A stretch of 64,000 nt of DNA from Paraburkholderia ginsengiterrae (GTDB taxonomy: Bacteria; Pseudomonadota; Gammaproteobacteria; Burkholderiales; Burkholderiaceae): positions 1 through 64,000 of the forward strand of contig NZ_LXKA01000121.1 in NCBI RefSeq assembly GCF_001645125.1. Direction: 5' to 3'. Below, piece by piece: positions 27,439 to 37,248 of this stretch (positions are counted from its first letter, which is position 1; each line of letters begins with the position of its first letter). Under the pieces are notes generated by a model, which was not told where the DNA came from, did not search any database, and saw only the letters and a list, made by a program, of their open reading frames with translations. The position numbers were made by a program, and so were the translations under genes.

Positions 27439-29315
27439 TGGATACGCGGCTCTTGCGCTATTACGAGCGCGAACTTCAACACTTGCGCGAAACCGGCGGG
27501 GAGTTCGCGCGTGAATTCCCGAAAGTGGCGGGGCGCCTCGGGCTGGAGAGCTTCGCGTGCGCGGACCCGTATGTGGAGCGCCTGCTCGAAGGCTTCAGTT
27601 TTCTGGCCGCGCGCGTGCAGATGAAGATCGACGCGGAATTTCCGCGCTTTACCGAACATCTGCTGGAACTGGTTTATCCGCATTATCTGGCGCCGACTCC
27701 GTCGATGGCCGTCGTGCAGTTCGCTCCCGACCTCGCCGAGGGCAGTCTCGCGGCAGGCTTCACGCTGCCGCGCGGCACGGCGCTCAAAAGCATTCTTGGC
27801 AAGAACGATCAGACCCCGTGCGAATACCGCAGCGCGCATGACGTCACGCTGTGGCCGCTGGAAATTGCGCAGGCCCAGTATTTCGCGCATGCGGGGGAGA
27901 TTGGCGGCGTCGATTTCTCGCGCCTCGGCAAGGTGCGCGCTGTGCTCAGGTTGCGGCTGCGCGCCACCGCGGCGCTCGCCTTCAACGAGTTGTCGCTTGA
28001 ACGATTGACCGTGCACCTGCGTGGCGCGGATGCCGTGCCTGGGCAACTCTACGAGCAGATCTTCAGCAATGCGCTCGCCGTGATCGCGATGCCCGCGCGA
28101 GCCAATGCGTCATGGCATGAGGTGATCGACCGCGCGCAACTGCGGCGCGTCGGCTTCTCCGCCGAAGAAGCGCTGCTGCCGCATGGGCCGCGTTCGTTTC
28201 ACGGCTACCGGCTGCTGCAGGAGTATTTTGCGTTCCCGCAGCGCTATCAGTTCGTCGAGTTCGGCGGCCTCGCGCAGGCGGTGCGGCGCTGCCGGGATAA
28301 CGAACTGGATGTGCTGGTGCTCTTCGACCGTTTGCAGCCCTCGCTCGAAGGCGGCGTCGGCACCCAGACCTTCGGCCTCTTCTGCGCGCCCGCGATCAAC
28401 CTGTTTCCGAAGCGCGCGGATCGCATTCATCTCTCGAACCAGCAGGCCGAGTTTCACGTGATCCCCGACCGCACCCGGCCGATGGACTTCGAGATTCATC
28501 AGGTGCTGTCCGTGACGGGATATGGCAGCGGCAAGGACGAGGTGCAGCCGTTCCGCCCGTTCTACTCCGCCAACGACCTGATGAGCGAGCGCGAAGCGGG
28601 CGCGTACTACCAGGTGCGCCGCGCGCGCCGCGTGCAGTCCGAGCGGCAGCGGCGCCAGGGGCCGCGCTCGAGCTATATCGGCAGCGAGATGTTCGTGTCG
28701 CTGGTCGATCCGCTGGAGGCGCCGTATCGCAGCGATCTGCGCCAGCTCGGCGCCGAGCTGCTGTGCACCAATCGCGATCTGCCGCTGTCGATGCCGCTCG
28801 GTCTCGGCAAGACCGATTTCACGCTCGAAGCGAGCGCGCCCGTGCAGGCCGTGCGCTGCGTCGCGGGTCCGACCGCGCCGGCGCCGTCGTACGCGGAAGG
28901 CGAGGTCGCATGGCGCGTCGTGAGCCATCTGTCGCTCAACTATCTGTCGCTGCTCGATCAGGACGAGAAAGAGGGAGCGGTGGCGTTGCGCGATCTGCTG
29001 CGCCTCTACGTCGGCACCGCCGACACCGTTGGGCAGCGGCAGATAGAAGGTGTGCGCTCGATGTCGTCGCAGCCGGTGGTGCGGCGCATTCCCGGGCCGG
29101 GACCCATCGCCTATGGGCGCGGTTTGCAGATCGCCGTGACGATGGACGAGAACGCGTTCGAAGGCGCCGGCGTGTTTCTGTTCGGCAGCGTGCTGGAGCA
29201 GTTCTTTGCGCGCTACGCATCGCTCAATACGTTCACCGAGACCGTCGTGCGCTCGACCACGCGCGGCGACATCATGAAATGGCCGGCGAGGAGCGGACGA
29301 TGCGAGATCCTCTAG
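27438..29315 (+). CDS. tssF: T6SS baseplate protein TssF (ImpG)
   Basis: A 625-residue baseplate component opening with the family signature LLRYYERELQHLRETGGEFAREFPKVAGRL and CADPYVERLLEGFSFLAARVQMKID. TssF and TssG form the wedge that surrounds the VgrG hub and docks on TssK. The start overlaps the tssE stop by one base (TGATG), indicating coupled translation. Length is typical. Confidence 0.97.
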   Translation: MDTRLLRYYERELQHLRETGGEFAREFPKVAGRLGLESFACADPYVERLLEGFSFLAARVQMKIDAEFPRFTEHLLELVYPHYLAPTPSMAVVQFAPDLAEGSLAAGFTLPRGTALKSILGKNDQTPCEYRSAHDVTLWPLEIAQAQYFAHAGEIGGVDFSRLGKVRAVLRLRLRATAALAFNELSLERLTVHLRGADAVPGQLYEQIFSNALAVIAMPARANASWHEVIDRAQLRRVGFSAEEALLPHGPRSFHGYRLLQEYFAFPQRYQFVEFGGLAQAVRRCRDNELDVLVLFDRLQPSLEGGVGTQTFGLFCAPAINLFPKRADRIHLSNQQAEFHVIPDRTRPMDFEIHQVLSVTGYGSGKDEVQPFRPFYSANDLMSEREAGAYYQVRRARRVQSERQRRQGPRSSYIGSEMFVSLVDPLEAPYRSDLRQLGAELLCTNRDLPLSMPLGLGKTDFTLEASAPVQAVRCVAGPTAPAPSYAEGEVAWRVVSHLSLNYLSLLDQDEKEGAVALRDLLRLYVGTADTVGQRQIEGVRSMSSQPVVRRIPGPGPIAYGRGLQIAVTMDENAFEGAGVFLFGSVLEQFFARYASLNTFTETVVRSTTRGDIMKWPARSGRCEIL

Positions 29316-30406
29316 CGTACGCCGCACCGCAAGCGTCCGACACAGCCGGCTCACCTGATGCGCCTGCCGTGACTGATGCACCGCACACGCCGCCTGCGGC
29401 TCATGAGCCTCACACGCGCCTCGCCGCGCTCGACGAAGCTCCGCGCGGCTTCGAGTTCTATGCGGCGCTGCGGCTGATCGAAGCCGCCTATCCCGGCAGC
29501 CCGCGCCTGGGCCGCTCGCAGCGCGTCGCCGACGATCCCGTGCGTCTCGCGCAAGCCGTCACGCTCGCGTTCGAGCCGGCCATGATCGAGAAGCTCGAAT
29601 GGCGCGGCGGGTCAGCGCCGCGCCTCGAGGTCAACTTTCTCGGCCTGAGCGGTCCGAATGGCCCGCTGCCTTTGCATCTGACCGAGTACATCCGCGATCG
29701 CGTGCGCAATTCGTCCGACCCGACCATGGCGCGTTTTCTCGACGTGTTCCATCACCGCATGCTGTCGCTGTTCTACCGCGCGTGGGCGAGCGCGCAGCCG
29801 TCGGTCAGCCTCGACCGGCCCGATGCGGACCGCTTCGCGGGCTACATCGCTTCGCTGATCGGCACCGGCATGGCTTCGCTGCAGCATCGTTCGGCGCTGC
29901 CCGAGGTCGCCAAGCTGCACTACGCGGGCCGTCTTGCCGATCAGCGCCGCAACGCCGAAGGGCTCGCCGCGCTGCTGGCCGACTTCTTCGGCGTGGCGGT
30001 GCGCGTCGAGCCATTCGTCGGGCACTGGATGCGCCTGCCCGCCGATGAACGCACGCGTCTGAAGTCCGGCATCGCCGCCGAGCGGCTGGGCGTCAGCACG
30101 GTGCTCGGGAGCGCCGTGTGGAACGTGCAGCACAAGTTCCGCTTGCGCATCGGGCCGCTCGACTACGAGCAATTCCGCGCCTTCCTGCCAGGCGGCGCGA
30201 ACCTGCGGCGCCTGATCGACTGGGTGCGCCAGTACGTCGGCGACACCCTCGCGTGGGATGTGCGCCTCGTGCTGAAAAAGGAGCAGGTGCCGCGTTTGCG
30301 GCTCGGCCGCACCGCGCGGCTTGGTTATACGACCTGGGTCGCCGGCCAGTTGCTCACTCGCGACGCAGAGCAGTTGTTGTTCGATCCGGTTGCTGCGCAC
30401 TCCTGA
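29300..30406 (+). CDS. tssG: T6SS baseplate protein TssG (ImpH)
   Basis: A 368-residue TssG. After a Pro/Ala-rich leader the conserved fold begins GFEFYAALRLIEAAYP, continues VNFLGLSGPNGPLPLHLTEYIRDRVRN and ends DYEQFRAFLPGG...LRRLIDWVRQYVG...LGYTTWV. The ATG at 29300 has GAGGAG upstream; the alternative at 29279 does not. It overlaps the end of tssF by 16 bases. It joins TssE and TssF in the wedge complex. Confidence 0.95.
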   Translation: MRDPLAYAAPQASDTAGSPDAPAVTDAPHTPPAAHEPHTRLAALDEAPRGFEFYAALRLIEAAYPGSPRLGRSQRVADDPVRLAQAVTLAFEPAMIEKLEWRGGSAPRLEVNFLGLSGPNGPLPLHLTEYIRDRVRNSSDPTMARFLDVFHHRMLSLFYRAWASAQPSVSLDRPDADRFAGYIASLIGTGMASLQHRSALPEVAKLHYAGRLADQRRNAEGLAALLADFFGVAVRVEPFVGHWMRLPADERTRLKSGIAAERLGVSTVLGSAVWNVQHKFRLRIGPLDYEQFRAFLPGGANLRRLIDWVRQYVGDTLAWDVRLVLKKEQVPRLRLGRTARLGYTTWVAGQLLTRDAEQLLFDPVAAHS

Positions 30407-30478
30407 GGCCGCCGCCTTCCATGAAGCGATGCAGAACCTTTCCCGCAACCTGAGCAACCCCACGCTCACGAGGAACTC

Positions 30479-33151
30479 ATGGCTGAAATCAGTCGCGTCG
30501 CGCTGTTCGGAAAACTGAACGGGCTCGCCTATCGGGCGATAGAAAGCAGCACGGTGTTCTGCAAGCTGCGGGGCAATCCCTATGTGGAGCTTGCCCACTG
30601 GATTCATCAGATCCTGCAATTGCAGGACTCGGACCTGCATCGCATCATCCGCCATTTCGACATCGACGCCGCCGTGCTGGCGCGCGATCTGACCGCGGCG
30701 CTCGACCGCCTGCCGCGCGGCTCGACCTCGGTGACCGATCTGTCGTCGCAGGTCGAGGAGGCGGTCGAGCGCGCGTGGGTGTACGGCACGCTGATGTTCG
30801 GCGAATCGCAGGTGCGTACCGGCTATATCGTGGTCGGCCTGCTGAAGACGCCGCGCTTGCGCCATGCGCTGTACGCGGTCTCGCGGCAGTTCGAGAAGGT
30901 GAAAAGCGAAACGCTCGCGGATGCCTTCGATGAAATCGCCGGTGGCTCGCCCGAGGCGAACCTTGGGGCGACTGATAATTTTCAGGCGGGCACCGCGGCG
31001 CCCGGCGAAGCAAGCGGCGCGCTCACGCCCGCCGCACTCGGCAAAGGCGAAGCGCTCAAGCGTTTCACGCTCGACCTCACCGAGCAGGCGCGCGGCGGCA
31101 AGCTCGACCCGATCGTCGGCCGCGACGAGGAAATCCGCCAGGTGATCGATATCCTGATGCGCCGCCGCCAGAACAACCCGATTCTTACGGGCGAGGCGGG
31201 TGTCGGCAAGACGGCGGTGGTCGAGGGCTTCGCACAGCGCATCGTGGCGGGCGACGTGCCGCCGCAATTGCGCGACGTGCGGCTGCTGACACTCGACGTC
31301 GGTCTGCTGCAGGCGGGCGCGAGCATGAAAGGGGAGTTCGAGAACCGCCTGCGCCAGGTGATCGAAGAGGTACAGGCCTCGGAAAAGCCGGTGATTCTTT
31401 TCATCGACGAGGCGCATACGCTGGTGGGCGCGGGTGGTGCAGCCGGCACGGGCGACGCTGCCAACCTGCTCAAGCCGGCGCTCGCGCGCGGCACGCTGCG
31501 CACCGTGGCGGCGACCACCTGGGCCGAGTACAAGAAGCACATCGAGAAAGACCCCGCGCTCACGCGCCGCTTCCAGGTCGTGCAGGTGCCGGAGCCGTCG
31601 GAAGAGAAAGCCTTGCTGATGATGCGCGGCATTGCCTCGTCGCTGGAAACGCATCACCGTGTGCAGATTCTCGATGAAGCGCTCGAGGCCGCCGTCAAAC
31701 TGTCGCACCGCTATATCCCCGCACGGCAACTGCCGGACAAGGCCGTCAGCCTGCTAGACACGACCTGCGCGCGCGTGGCGGTCAGTCAGCACGCCACGCC
31801 CGCCACGATCGACGACGCGCGCAAGCGCATTGCCGCGCTCGAAACCGAACTGGCGATCATCGGCCGCGAGACGGCGGTCGGCGTCGATACGCTGGAGCGC
31901 GAAACGCTCGCCACCCAGAAGCTGGTGGCCGAAAAGGCGCGCCTCGCCGAACTGGATGCGCGCTGGCAAACCGAAAAGGCGCTGGTCGAGCGCATCCTCG
32001 AATTGCGCGGCAAGCTGCGCGACGCGACCGGCAAGGTCGAGGGCGCGCAGGACAACGGCGAAGCAGCAACGTGGCTCGCACAACTGAAAGACTTGCAGGC
32101 GCAACTCGCCGAGCACCAGGGCGAGACGCCGCTGATTCTGCCGAGCGTCGATCAGGAGGCGGTCGCGTCGGTCGTGCAGGACTGGACCGGCATTCCGGTC
32201 GGCCGCATGGTGAAGAACGAAATCGAGAACGTGTTGAAGCTAGCGGACACGCTGTCGCAGCGGATCATCGGCCAGCGCCACGCGCTCGACATGATCGCGC
32301 GCCGCATCCAGACCTCGCGCGCGGGGCTCGACAATCCGAGCAAGCCGATCGGCGTGTTCATGCTGGCCGGCACCTCGGGCGTCGGCAAGACCGAGACCGC
32401 GCTCGCGCTCGCCGAAGCACTGTATGGCGGCGAACAGAACGTCATCACGATCAACATGAGCGAGTACCAGGAGGCGCATACGGTTTCGTCGCTCAAGGGG
32501 GCGCCGCCGGGATATGTGGGCTACGGCGAGGGCGGGGTGCTGACCGAGGCGGTTCGGCGCCGGCCCTACAGCATCGTGCTGCTCGACGAAGTCGAAAAGG
32601 CGCACCCGGATGTGCACGAAATCTTCTTCCAGGTCTTCGACAAGGGCTGGATGGAAGACGGTGAGGGTCGCGTGATCGACTTCAAGAACACGCTGATCCT
32701 GCTGACTACTAACGCCGGCACCGATCTCATCACGAGTCTATGTAAGGATCCCGAACTTATGCCAGACGCCGAGGGCATCGCCAAGGCCTTGCGCGAGCCG
32801 TTGCTGAAAGTGTTTCCACCGGCGCTGCTCGGACGGCTCGTGACGATCCCGTACTACCCGCTCAACGACGAGATGATCGGCGCGATCATCCGCCTGCAGC
32901 TGGGGCGGATTGCACGGCGCATGGCGCAAAGCCACAAGGTGCCGTTCACCTACGACGACGAAGTGGTGCGTCTGATCGCGAGCCGCTGCACGGAGCTCGA
33001 AAGCGGCGGCCGGATGATCGACGCGATTCTCACCAACAGTGTGCTGCCTGCCATCAGCGGCGAATTTCTCACGCGCCTGATGGACAGCAAGCCCGTGCGG
33101 CGGGCGCATATCTCAGTGGTGAACGGCGAGTTCGGCTATGCGTTCGATTAG
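30479..33151 (+). CDS. clpV: T6SS sheath-disassembly AAA+ ATPase ClpV (TssH)
   Basis: An 890-residue Hsp100/ClpB-family ATPase. A divergent N-domain (HWIHQILQLQDSDLHRIIRHF) binds contracted sheath. AAA module 1 has Walker A GEAGVGKTA (~238) and ILFIDEAHTL; a coiled-coil middle region (~410-530) separates it from module 2, with Walker A AGTSGVGKTE (~630) and SIVLLDEVEKAH. ClpV extracts TssC from spent sheaths so subunits can be reused. It is followed 23 bases later by the PAAR-like gene. Confidence 0.97.
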   Translation: MAEISRVALFGKLNGLAYRAIESSTVFCKLRGNPYVELAHWIHQILQLQDSDLHRIIRHFDIDAAVLARDLTAALDRLPRGSTSVTDLSSQVEEAVERAWVYGTLMFGESQVRTGYIVVGLLKTPRLRHALYAVSRQFEKVKSETLADAFDEIAGGSPEANLGATDNFQAGTAAPGEASGALTPAALGKGEALKRFTLDLTEQARGGKLDPIVGRDEEIRQVIDILMRRRQNNPILTGEAGVGKTAVVEGFAQRIVAGDVPPQLRDVRLLTLDVGLLQAGASMKGEFENRLRQVIEEVQASEKPVILFIDEAHTLVGAGGAAGTGDAANLLKPALARGTLRTVAATTWAEYKKHIEKDPALTRRFQVVQVPEPSEEKALLMMRGIASSLETHHRVQILDEALEAAVKLSHRYIPARQLPDKAVSLLDTTCARVAVSQHATPATIDDARKRIAALETELAIIGRETAVGVDTLERETLATQKLVAEKARLAELDARWQTEKALVERILELRGKLRDATGKVEGAQDNGEAATWLAQLKDLQAQLAEHQGETPLILPSVDQEAVASVVQDWTGIPVGRMVKNEIENVLKLADTLSQRIIGQRHALDMIARRIQTSRAGLDNPSKPIGVFMLAGTSGVGKTETALALAEALYGGEQNVITINMSEYQEAHTVSSLKGAPPGYVGYGEGGVLTEAVRRRPYSIVLLDEVEKAHPDVHEIFFQVFDKGWMEDGEGRVIDFKNTLILLTTNAGTDLITSLCKDPELMPDAEGIAKALREPLLKVFPPALLGRLVTIPYYPLNDEMIGAIIRLQLGRIARRMAQSHKVPFTYDDEVVRLIASRCTELESGGRMIDAILTNSVLPAISGEFLTRLMDSKPVRRAHISVVNGEFGYAFD

Positions 33152-33174
33152 TTTGACCAAGGAGCGAGGCAATC

Positions 33175-33564
33175 ATGGCTAGCCAGGTCTCGATGGGCGC
33201 GACCCTTCAGTGCTCGTTCGGCGCGGCGCCGTCGAGCCTGGTGGTGCTGCCCAAAAACAAGGTGCTTGCGGAGGGGCCGCCCGCCGCCAACATCATGGAT
33301 CACATTCCGCTCGTGAACATCATGCCTTTCGGCATGTGCAGCGCGCCTTCCAATCCGACGGTGGCAGCGGCGACCACGGCCGCGCTCGGCGTGCTGACAC
33401 CGATGCCCTGTGTGCCGGCCACGGCTTCGCCGTGGACGCCCGGCGCGCCGACCGTGACGATCGCGAATATGCCGGCGCTCGATAACACGTCGAAATGCCT
33501 GTGCAACTGGGGCGGCGCGGTGAGCATCGTTATGCCCGCCACCACCAAAACCATGATTCCCTAG
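33175..33564 (+). CDS. PAAR-like DUF4280/DUF4150-type spike-tip protein
   Basis: A 129-residue protein with several conserved Cys and no signal peptide. The opening SQVSMGATLQCSFGAAPSSLVV, the central INIMPFGMCSAPSNP-like stretch, LTPMPCVPAT and NTSKCLCNWGGAVSIVMPATT match the PAAR-like family found next to VgrG. PAAR proteins sharpen the VgrG spike and may carry effectors. No toxic extension is present here, so it is a bare tip. It sits 9 bases before vgrG. Confidence 0.85.
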   Translation: MASQVSMGATLQCSFGAAPSSLVVLPKNKVLAEGPPAANIMDHIPLVNIMPFGMCSAPSNPTVAAATTAALGVLTPMPCVPATASPWTPGAPTVTIANMPALDNTSKCLCNWGGAVSIVMPATTKTMIP

Positions 33565-33573
33565 AGGCGACGC

Positions 33574-35559
33574 GTGGCAACCTTGGCGACCACTCAGAAA
33601 TATCGCCCGTGCGGCGTGTCGAGCCCGCTCGGCGAAGACGTGCTGCTGTTCGCCGGCATGACCGGCAGTGACGAACTCGGCCAGCTCAGCGAGTACCGGC
33701 TCGATCTGCTGAGCGAGAACGATTCGATTGCGCTCGCGGACATTCTCGGGCACCCGATCGGTGTGCGCCTCGGCAGGCCGGGCGGCGGCGAGCGCTATTT
33801 TCACGGCCACGTCACGCAGTTTTCGCATACCGGCTGGCGCGGCCGCTACGCCACGTATCAGGCGACGCTGCACCACTGGCTATGGTTTCTCACGCGGGCG
33901 AGCAACTGCCGCGTGTTCCAGAACAAGACCGTGGTCGAGATCATCAAGGCGGTGTTCGCCGACTATCCGGCGACCTTCGAAGCATCGCTCTCGGCGACTT
34001 ACGACGCGCTGCCGTACTGCGTGCAATACCGCGAGACGGATTTCGCGTTCGTGAGCCGTTTGATGGAGAGCGCCGGCATCTACTACTTCTTCAGGCAGGA
34101 CGAGTCGAGCCACACGCTCGTGCTCGCCGATTCATACGCCGCGCACGACTGGCTCGACGGGTACCGTTCGATTCGTTTCGTGGCGGGCGGCGGGGGCATG
34201 CGCGGCAGCGAGTGCATCGGCGAGTGGGCGGTGCGCGGCACGATGCAGACGCACGAGCAAAGCGCGAGCGACTTCAATTTCGAGATGGCGACCAACCGCA
34301 CGAGCAGCATTCCGCTCGCGCAGGCCGCGATGCAGACGGATTACGAGAACGGCAGCGCCGTGGGTTTCGATTATCCGGGCGGCTTCGCGACGAGCGCGGC
34401 GGCGGAGACGGTGGTGCGCACGCGTCTCGAAGCGTTGCAGGCCCAGGTGCTGCGGATCAGCGGCGGCACCAACGCGTGCGGGATGGCGCCGGGCGGATTG
34501 TTCAATCTGACGGATCATCCGCGAGCCGATCAGAACACCGGTTATCTCGCGGTGGGTGCGCGATATGAGATTACGTACAGCGGCTACGATCCGGGTGGCG
34601 GCGCGGACGGTCTGCAGTTTCTCTGCACCTTCGACGCACTCGACAAAACCTACGCGTTCCGTCTGCCGCGCGTCACGCCGAAGCCGGTGGTGCGCGGTCC
34701 GCAGACGGCGTTCGTGACCGGCGCGAGCGGCGAGGAAATCTGGACCGATCAGTATGGCCGCGTCAAGGTGCAGTTCCACTGGGACCGCTCGGGCGTGAGC
34801 GACGAAAACAGTTCGTGCTGGGTGCGCGTGGCGCAGTCGTTCGCGGGCAAGCGCTGGGGCGCGCTGTTCGTGCCGCGCGTCGGCCAGGAAGTGGTGGTCG
34901 AGTTTCTCGAGGGCGATCCCGACCGGCCGCTCGTCACCGGCACCGTCTACAACGCGGGCATGATGCCGCCGTATGCGCTGCCGGGGCAGGCGACGCGTTC
35001 TGCAATCCGGACCAATTCGTCAAAAGGCGGCGGCACCTACAGCGAACTGCGCTTTGACGACAAGGCCGGCAGCGAGCAACTGTTCCTGTTCGCGGGCCGC
35101 AATCAGGACAACACCGTCAAGAACGATTCGCTCGAGTCGGTCGGCAACGACCGGCATCTGTCGGTGACCGGCAACCACTATGCGAAGGTGGCGGGCGACC
35201 GGCACGACACTGTCACGGGTTCGCACAAGGGCAAGATCGGCGGCACCTTGTCGCTCGATGTCGGCGCCGATACGCAGCACAAGTCGGCCACTAATCTCGC
35301 GCTGACAGCGGGTGAAAAAATCGACCTGAAGGCGGCGACCATCACGCTCGAGGCGGATCAGACGCTGACGCTCAAGGTGGGCGGCAGCTCGATCGTACTG
35401 TCGGCGAGCGGCATTTCGATCGCGGGTGTGCAGATCGCAATCGACGGCTCGGCCATGGTCAATATCAACGGCGGCGGCGGGGGCGGCGGAGCTTCCGCGC
35501 AAGCGGCCTCGCCCGAAGCACCCGATGCGCCCAAGGAGGCCGACGATGGCACGAGGTAA
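33574..35559 (+). CDS. vgrG: T6SS spike protein VgrG (TssI)
   Basis: A 661-residue VgrG starting at GTG. It has a gp27-like half (LSEYRLDLLSENDSIALADILGHPIGVRLG..., VQYRETDFAFVSRLMESAGIYYFF). Next is the gp5-type OB fold (WTDQYGRVKVQFHWDR...SSCWVRVAQSFAGKRWGALFVPRVGQEVVVEFLEGDPDRPLVTG). A beta-helical needle of short repeats follows. The C-terminus is only a Gly-rich tail and a short acidic end, with no enzymatic domain, so effectors must bind non-covalently. Confidence 0.96.
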   Translation: MATLATTQKYRPCGVSSPLGEDVLLFAGMTGSDELGQLSEYRLDLLSENDSIALADILGHPIGVRLGRPGGGERYFHGHVTQFSHTGWRGRYATYQATLHHWLWFLTRASNCRVFQNKTVVEIIKAVFADYPATFEASLSATYDALPYCVQYRETDFAFVSRLMESAGIYYFFRQDESSHTLVLADSYAAHDWLDGYRSIRFVAGGGGMRGSECIGEWAVRGTMQTHEQSASDFNFEMATNRTSSIPLAQAAMQTDYENGSAVGFDYPGGFATSAAAETVVRTRLEALQAQVLRISGGTNACGMAPGGLFNLTDHPRADQNTGYLAVGARYEITYSGYDPGGGADGLQFLCTFDALDKTYAFRLPRVTPKPVVRGPQTAFVTGASGEEIWTDQYGRVKVQFHWDRSGVSDENSSCWVRVAQSFAGKRWGALFVPRVGQEVVVEFLEGDPDRPLVTGTVYNAGMMPPYALPGQATRSAIRTNSSKGGGTYSELRFDDKAGSEQLFLFAGRNQDNTVKNDSLESVGNDRHLSVTGNHYAKVAGDRHDTVTGSHKGKIGGTLSLDVGADTQHKSATNLALTAGEKIDLKAATITLEADQTLTLKVGGSSIVLSASGISIAGVQIAIDGSAMVNINGGGGGGGASAQAASPEAPDAPKEADDGTR

Positions 35560-35565
35560 CCCGTC

Positions 35566-37248
35566 ATGTTCCTGATTCTGCGCGTCGAAACCTATCGCAA
35601 CGCGCCGGTGGCCACGCCGCTCGAACGCAAGTTTGGCGTGGACGGCGGCACGATTGGCCGCTCGAGCGACAACGACCTTGTGCTGGAGGATCCGGACAAG
35701 CTGATCTCGCGCGCGCATGCGCGCATTGAGTTTCGCGACGGCAACTTCCTGCTTCAGGATGTCGGCAGCAATCCGAGCGTGCTGAACGGCAAACCGCTGG
35801 GAGGATCGCGCCAGGCCCGGCTCGCGCATGGCGACGACCTGGCGGTCGGCGAGTATGTGCTGAGCGTCATCGAGCAGGCAGAGACCCCGGTCCCGGCAGC
35901 CGCGCCGGTCGCGCCCGTTGCGGTGGGGGCGACGCTCGACGATCTGCTCGGCGCGCCGGGCGTGGCGCCTTTGCCTGATCCGCTGGCGCGTCCGGCGGGG
36001 CTCGACAAGCTGCAGATCGGAAGCGGTCCGGCGGACGATCCGCTTGGCTTGAACGGGCCGCTCATCCCGAACGCGGGGCCGCTGGCCGACGTGTTGTTCG
36101 GCGGAGCGTCGATTCAACCCACGCCGGGTTATACGGGGTCGATGGGCACCGCTGCGGCGCCGGAGTCGCTGCCGTTTGCTACCACACCGATCGGGATTCC
36201 TGCCGATTACGATCCGTTTGCGGATTTGGGGCGGGGTGGTCATGCAACGGCTGCCGTTGAGCAAAAACCGGCGCAGATGAGCGCGACGCGCGAAGCGCCG
36301 GTTGTGGCGCCGGTTGCAGCGCGGGTGATGTTGCCCGAGTTCACGATTCTTGGGCGTTCGGGTTCGGGTTCCGTGTCGGGAGCTGTTGCGCAGCAGGTCG
36401 TCCAAACGCCGCCGGTATCGCAAGCGCCGCAGGCTTCCCCTGTGCCGGATACGCCGCAAGTGCGACAGACACAGCCGGCTTCAGGCATACCGCAGGCGCA
36501 GGAGCCGCCCCAGGTGCAAGCGGCGCCTCAAGTAGCACCGGCTTCGCAAACCCAATCCGTGCTGTCCGCGCCGCAAGCGCAAACGGCGCAGCCATCGCAA
36601 CAAGCGCAACCGGCCCCCCAACCACAAGCCACCGCACCCGGCAAGCCAGTCTCCAACGACGACGCTGTCTTCCATGCCCTCCTTAAAGGCCTCGGCGTGC
36701 CCGACCTGCCACGCGGCTCGCGCAGCGCGACCGATCTCGCCGAACTCGTCGGCCAGATGCTGCGCGAGGCGCTCGGCGGCACGATCGACGTGCTGATGGC
36801 GCGCGCGCTGACCAAGAAGGAAATCCGCATCGACATGACGGTGATCGGCGTGCGCGACAACAACCCGCTGAAATTCTTCCCCGACGTGGACAGCGCGCTT
36901 ACGCAGATGCTGTCGGGCCGTGGCGCGGGATACCTGCCGCCGCTCAAGGCGATCTGGGCGTCGTTCGACGATATCAAGGCGCACGAACTCGCGATGGTGG
37001 CCGGCATGCGCGCGGCGCTCCTCGACGTGCTCAAGCGCTTCGATCCGGCCGCGATCGAACAGCGCGTCGCCGCGCCGAGCGTGATGGACAAGATGCTCGG
37101 CGGCAACCGCAAGGCGCGCATGTGGGATCGGCAGGTCGAGATGTACGACGAAATGGTGCGCGAAGCCGACGACGATTTTCAGCGTCTGTTCGGCGAGCGC
37201 TTCGCCAGTGCTTATGAAGACCAGATCGGACGCATGCGCACCAAATGA
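35566..37248 (+). CDS. tagH: T6SS FHA-domain protein TagH
   Basis: A 560-residue protein. An N-terminal FHA domain (~25-100: GGTIGRSSDNDLVL, ISRAHARIEF, QDVGSNPSVLNG) binds phosphothreonine. A long Pro/Gln/Ala-rich linker (~120-360) follows, then the TagH/ImpI C-terminal domain (LAELVGQMLREALGGTIDVLMARALTKKEIRIDMTVI...FERLFGERFASAYEDQI-type end). In threonine-phosphorylation-controlled T6SS the FHA protein is the target of PpkA and is reset by the PP2C phosphatase; both enzymes are present in this window. Its stop overlaps the tssJ start in ATGA. Confidence 0.93.
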   Translation: MFLILRVETYRNAPVATPLERKFGVDGGTIGRSSDNDLVLEDPDKLISRAHARIEFRDGNFLLQDVGSNPSVLNGKPLGGSRQARLAHGDDLAVGEYVLSVIEQAETPVPAAAPVAPVAVGATLDDLLGAPGVAPLPDPLARPAGLDKLQIGSGPADDPLGLNGPLIPNAGPLADVLFGGASIQPTPGYTGSMGTAAAPESLPFATTPIGIPADYDPFADLGRGGHATAAVEQKPAQMSATREAPVVAPVAARVMLPEFTILGRSGSGSVSGAVAQQVVQTPPVSQAPQASPVPDTPQVRQTQPASGIPQAQEPPQVQAAPQVAPASQTQSVLSAPQAQTAQPSQQAQPAPQPQATAPGKPVSNDDAVFHALLKGLGVPDLPRGSRSATDLAELVGQMLREALGGTIDVLMARALTKKEIRIDMTVIGVRDNNPLKFFPDVDSALTQMLSGRGAGYLPPLKAIWASFDDIKAHELAMVAGMRAALLDVLKRFDPAAIEQRVAAPSVMDKMLGGNRKARMWDRQVEMYDEMVREADDDFQRLFGERFASAYEDQIGRMRTK

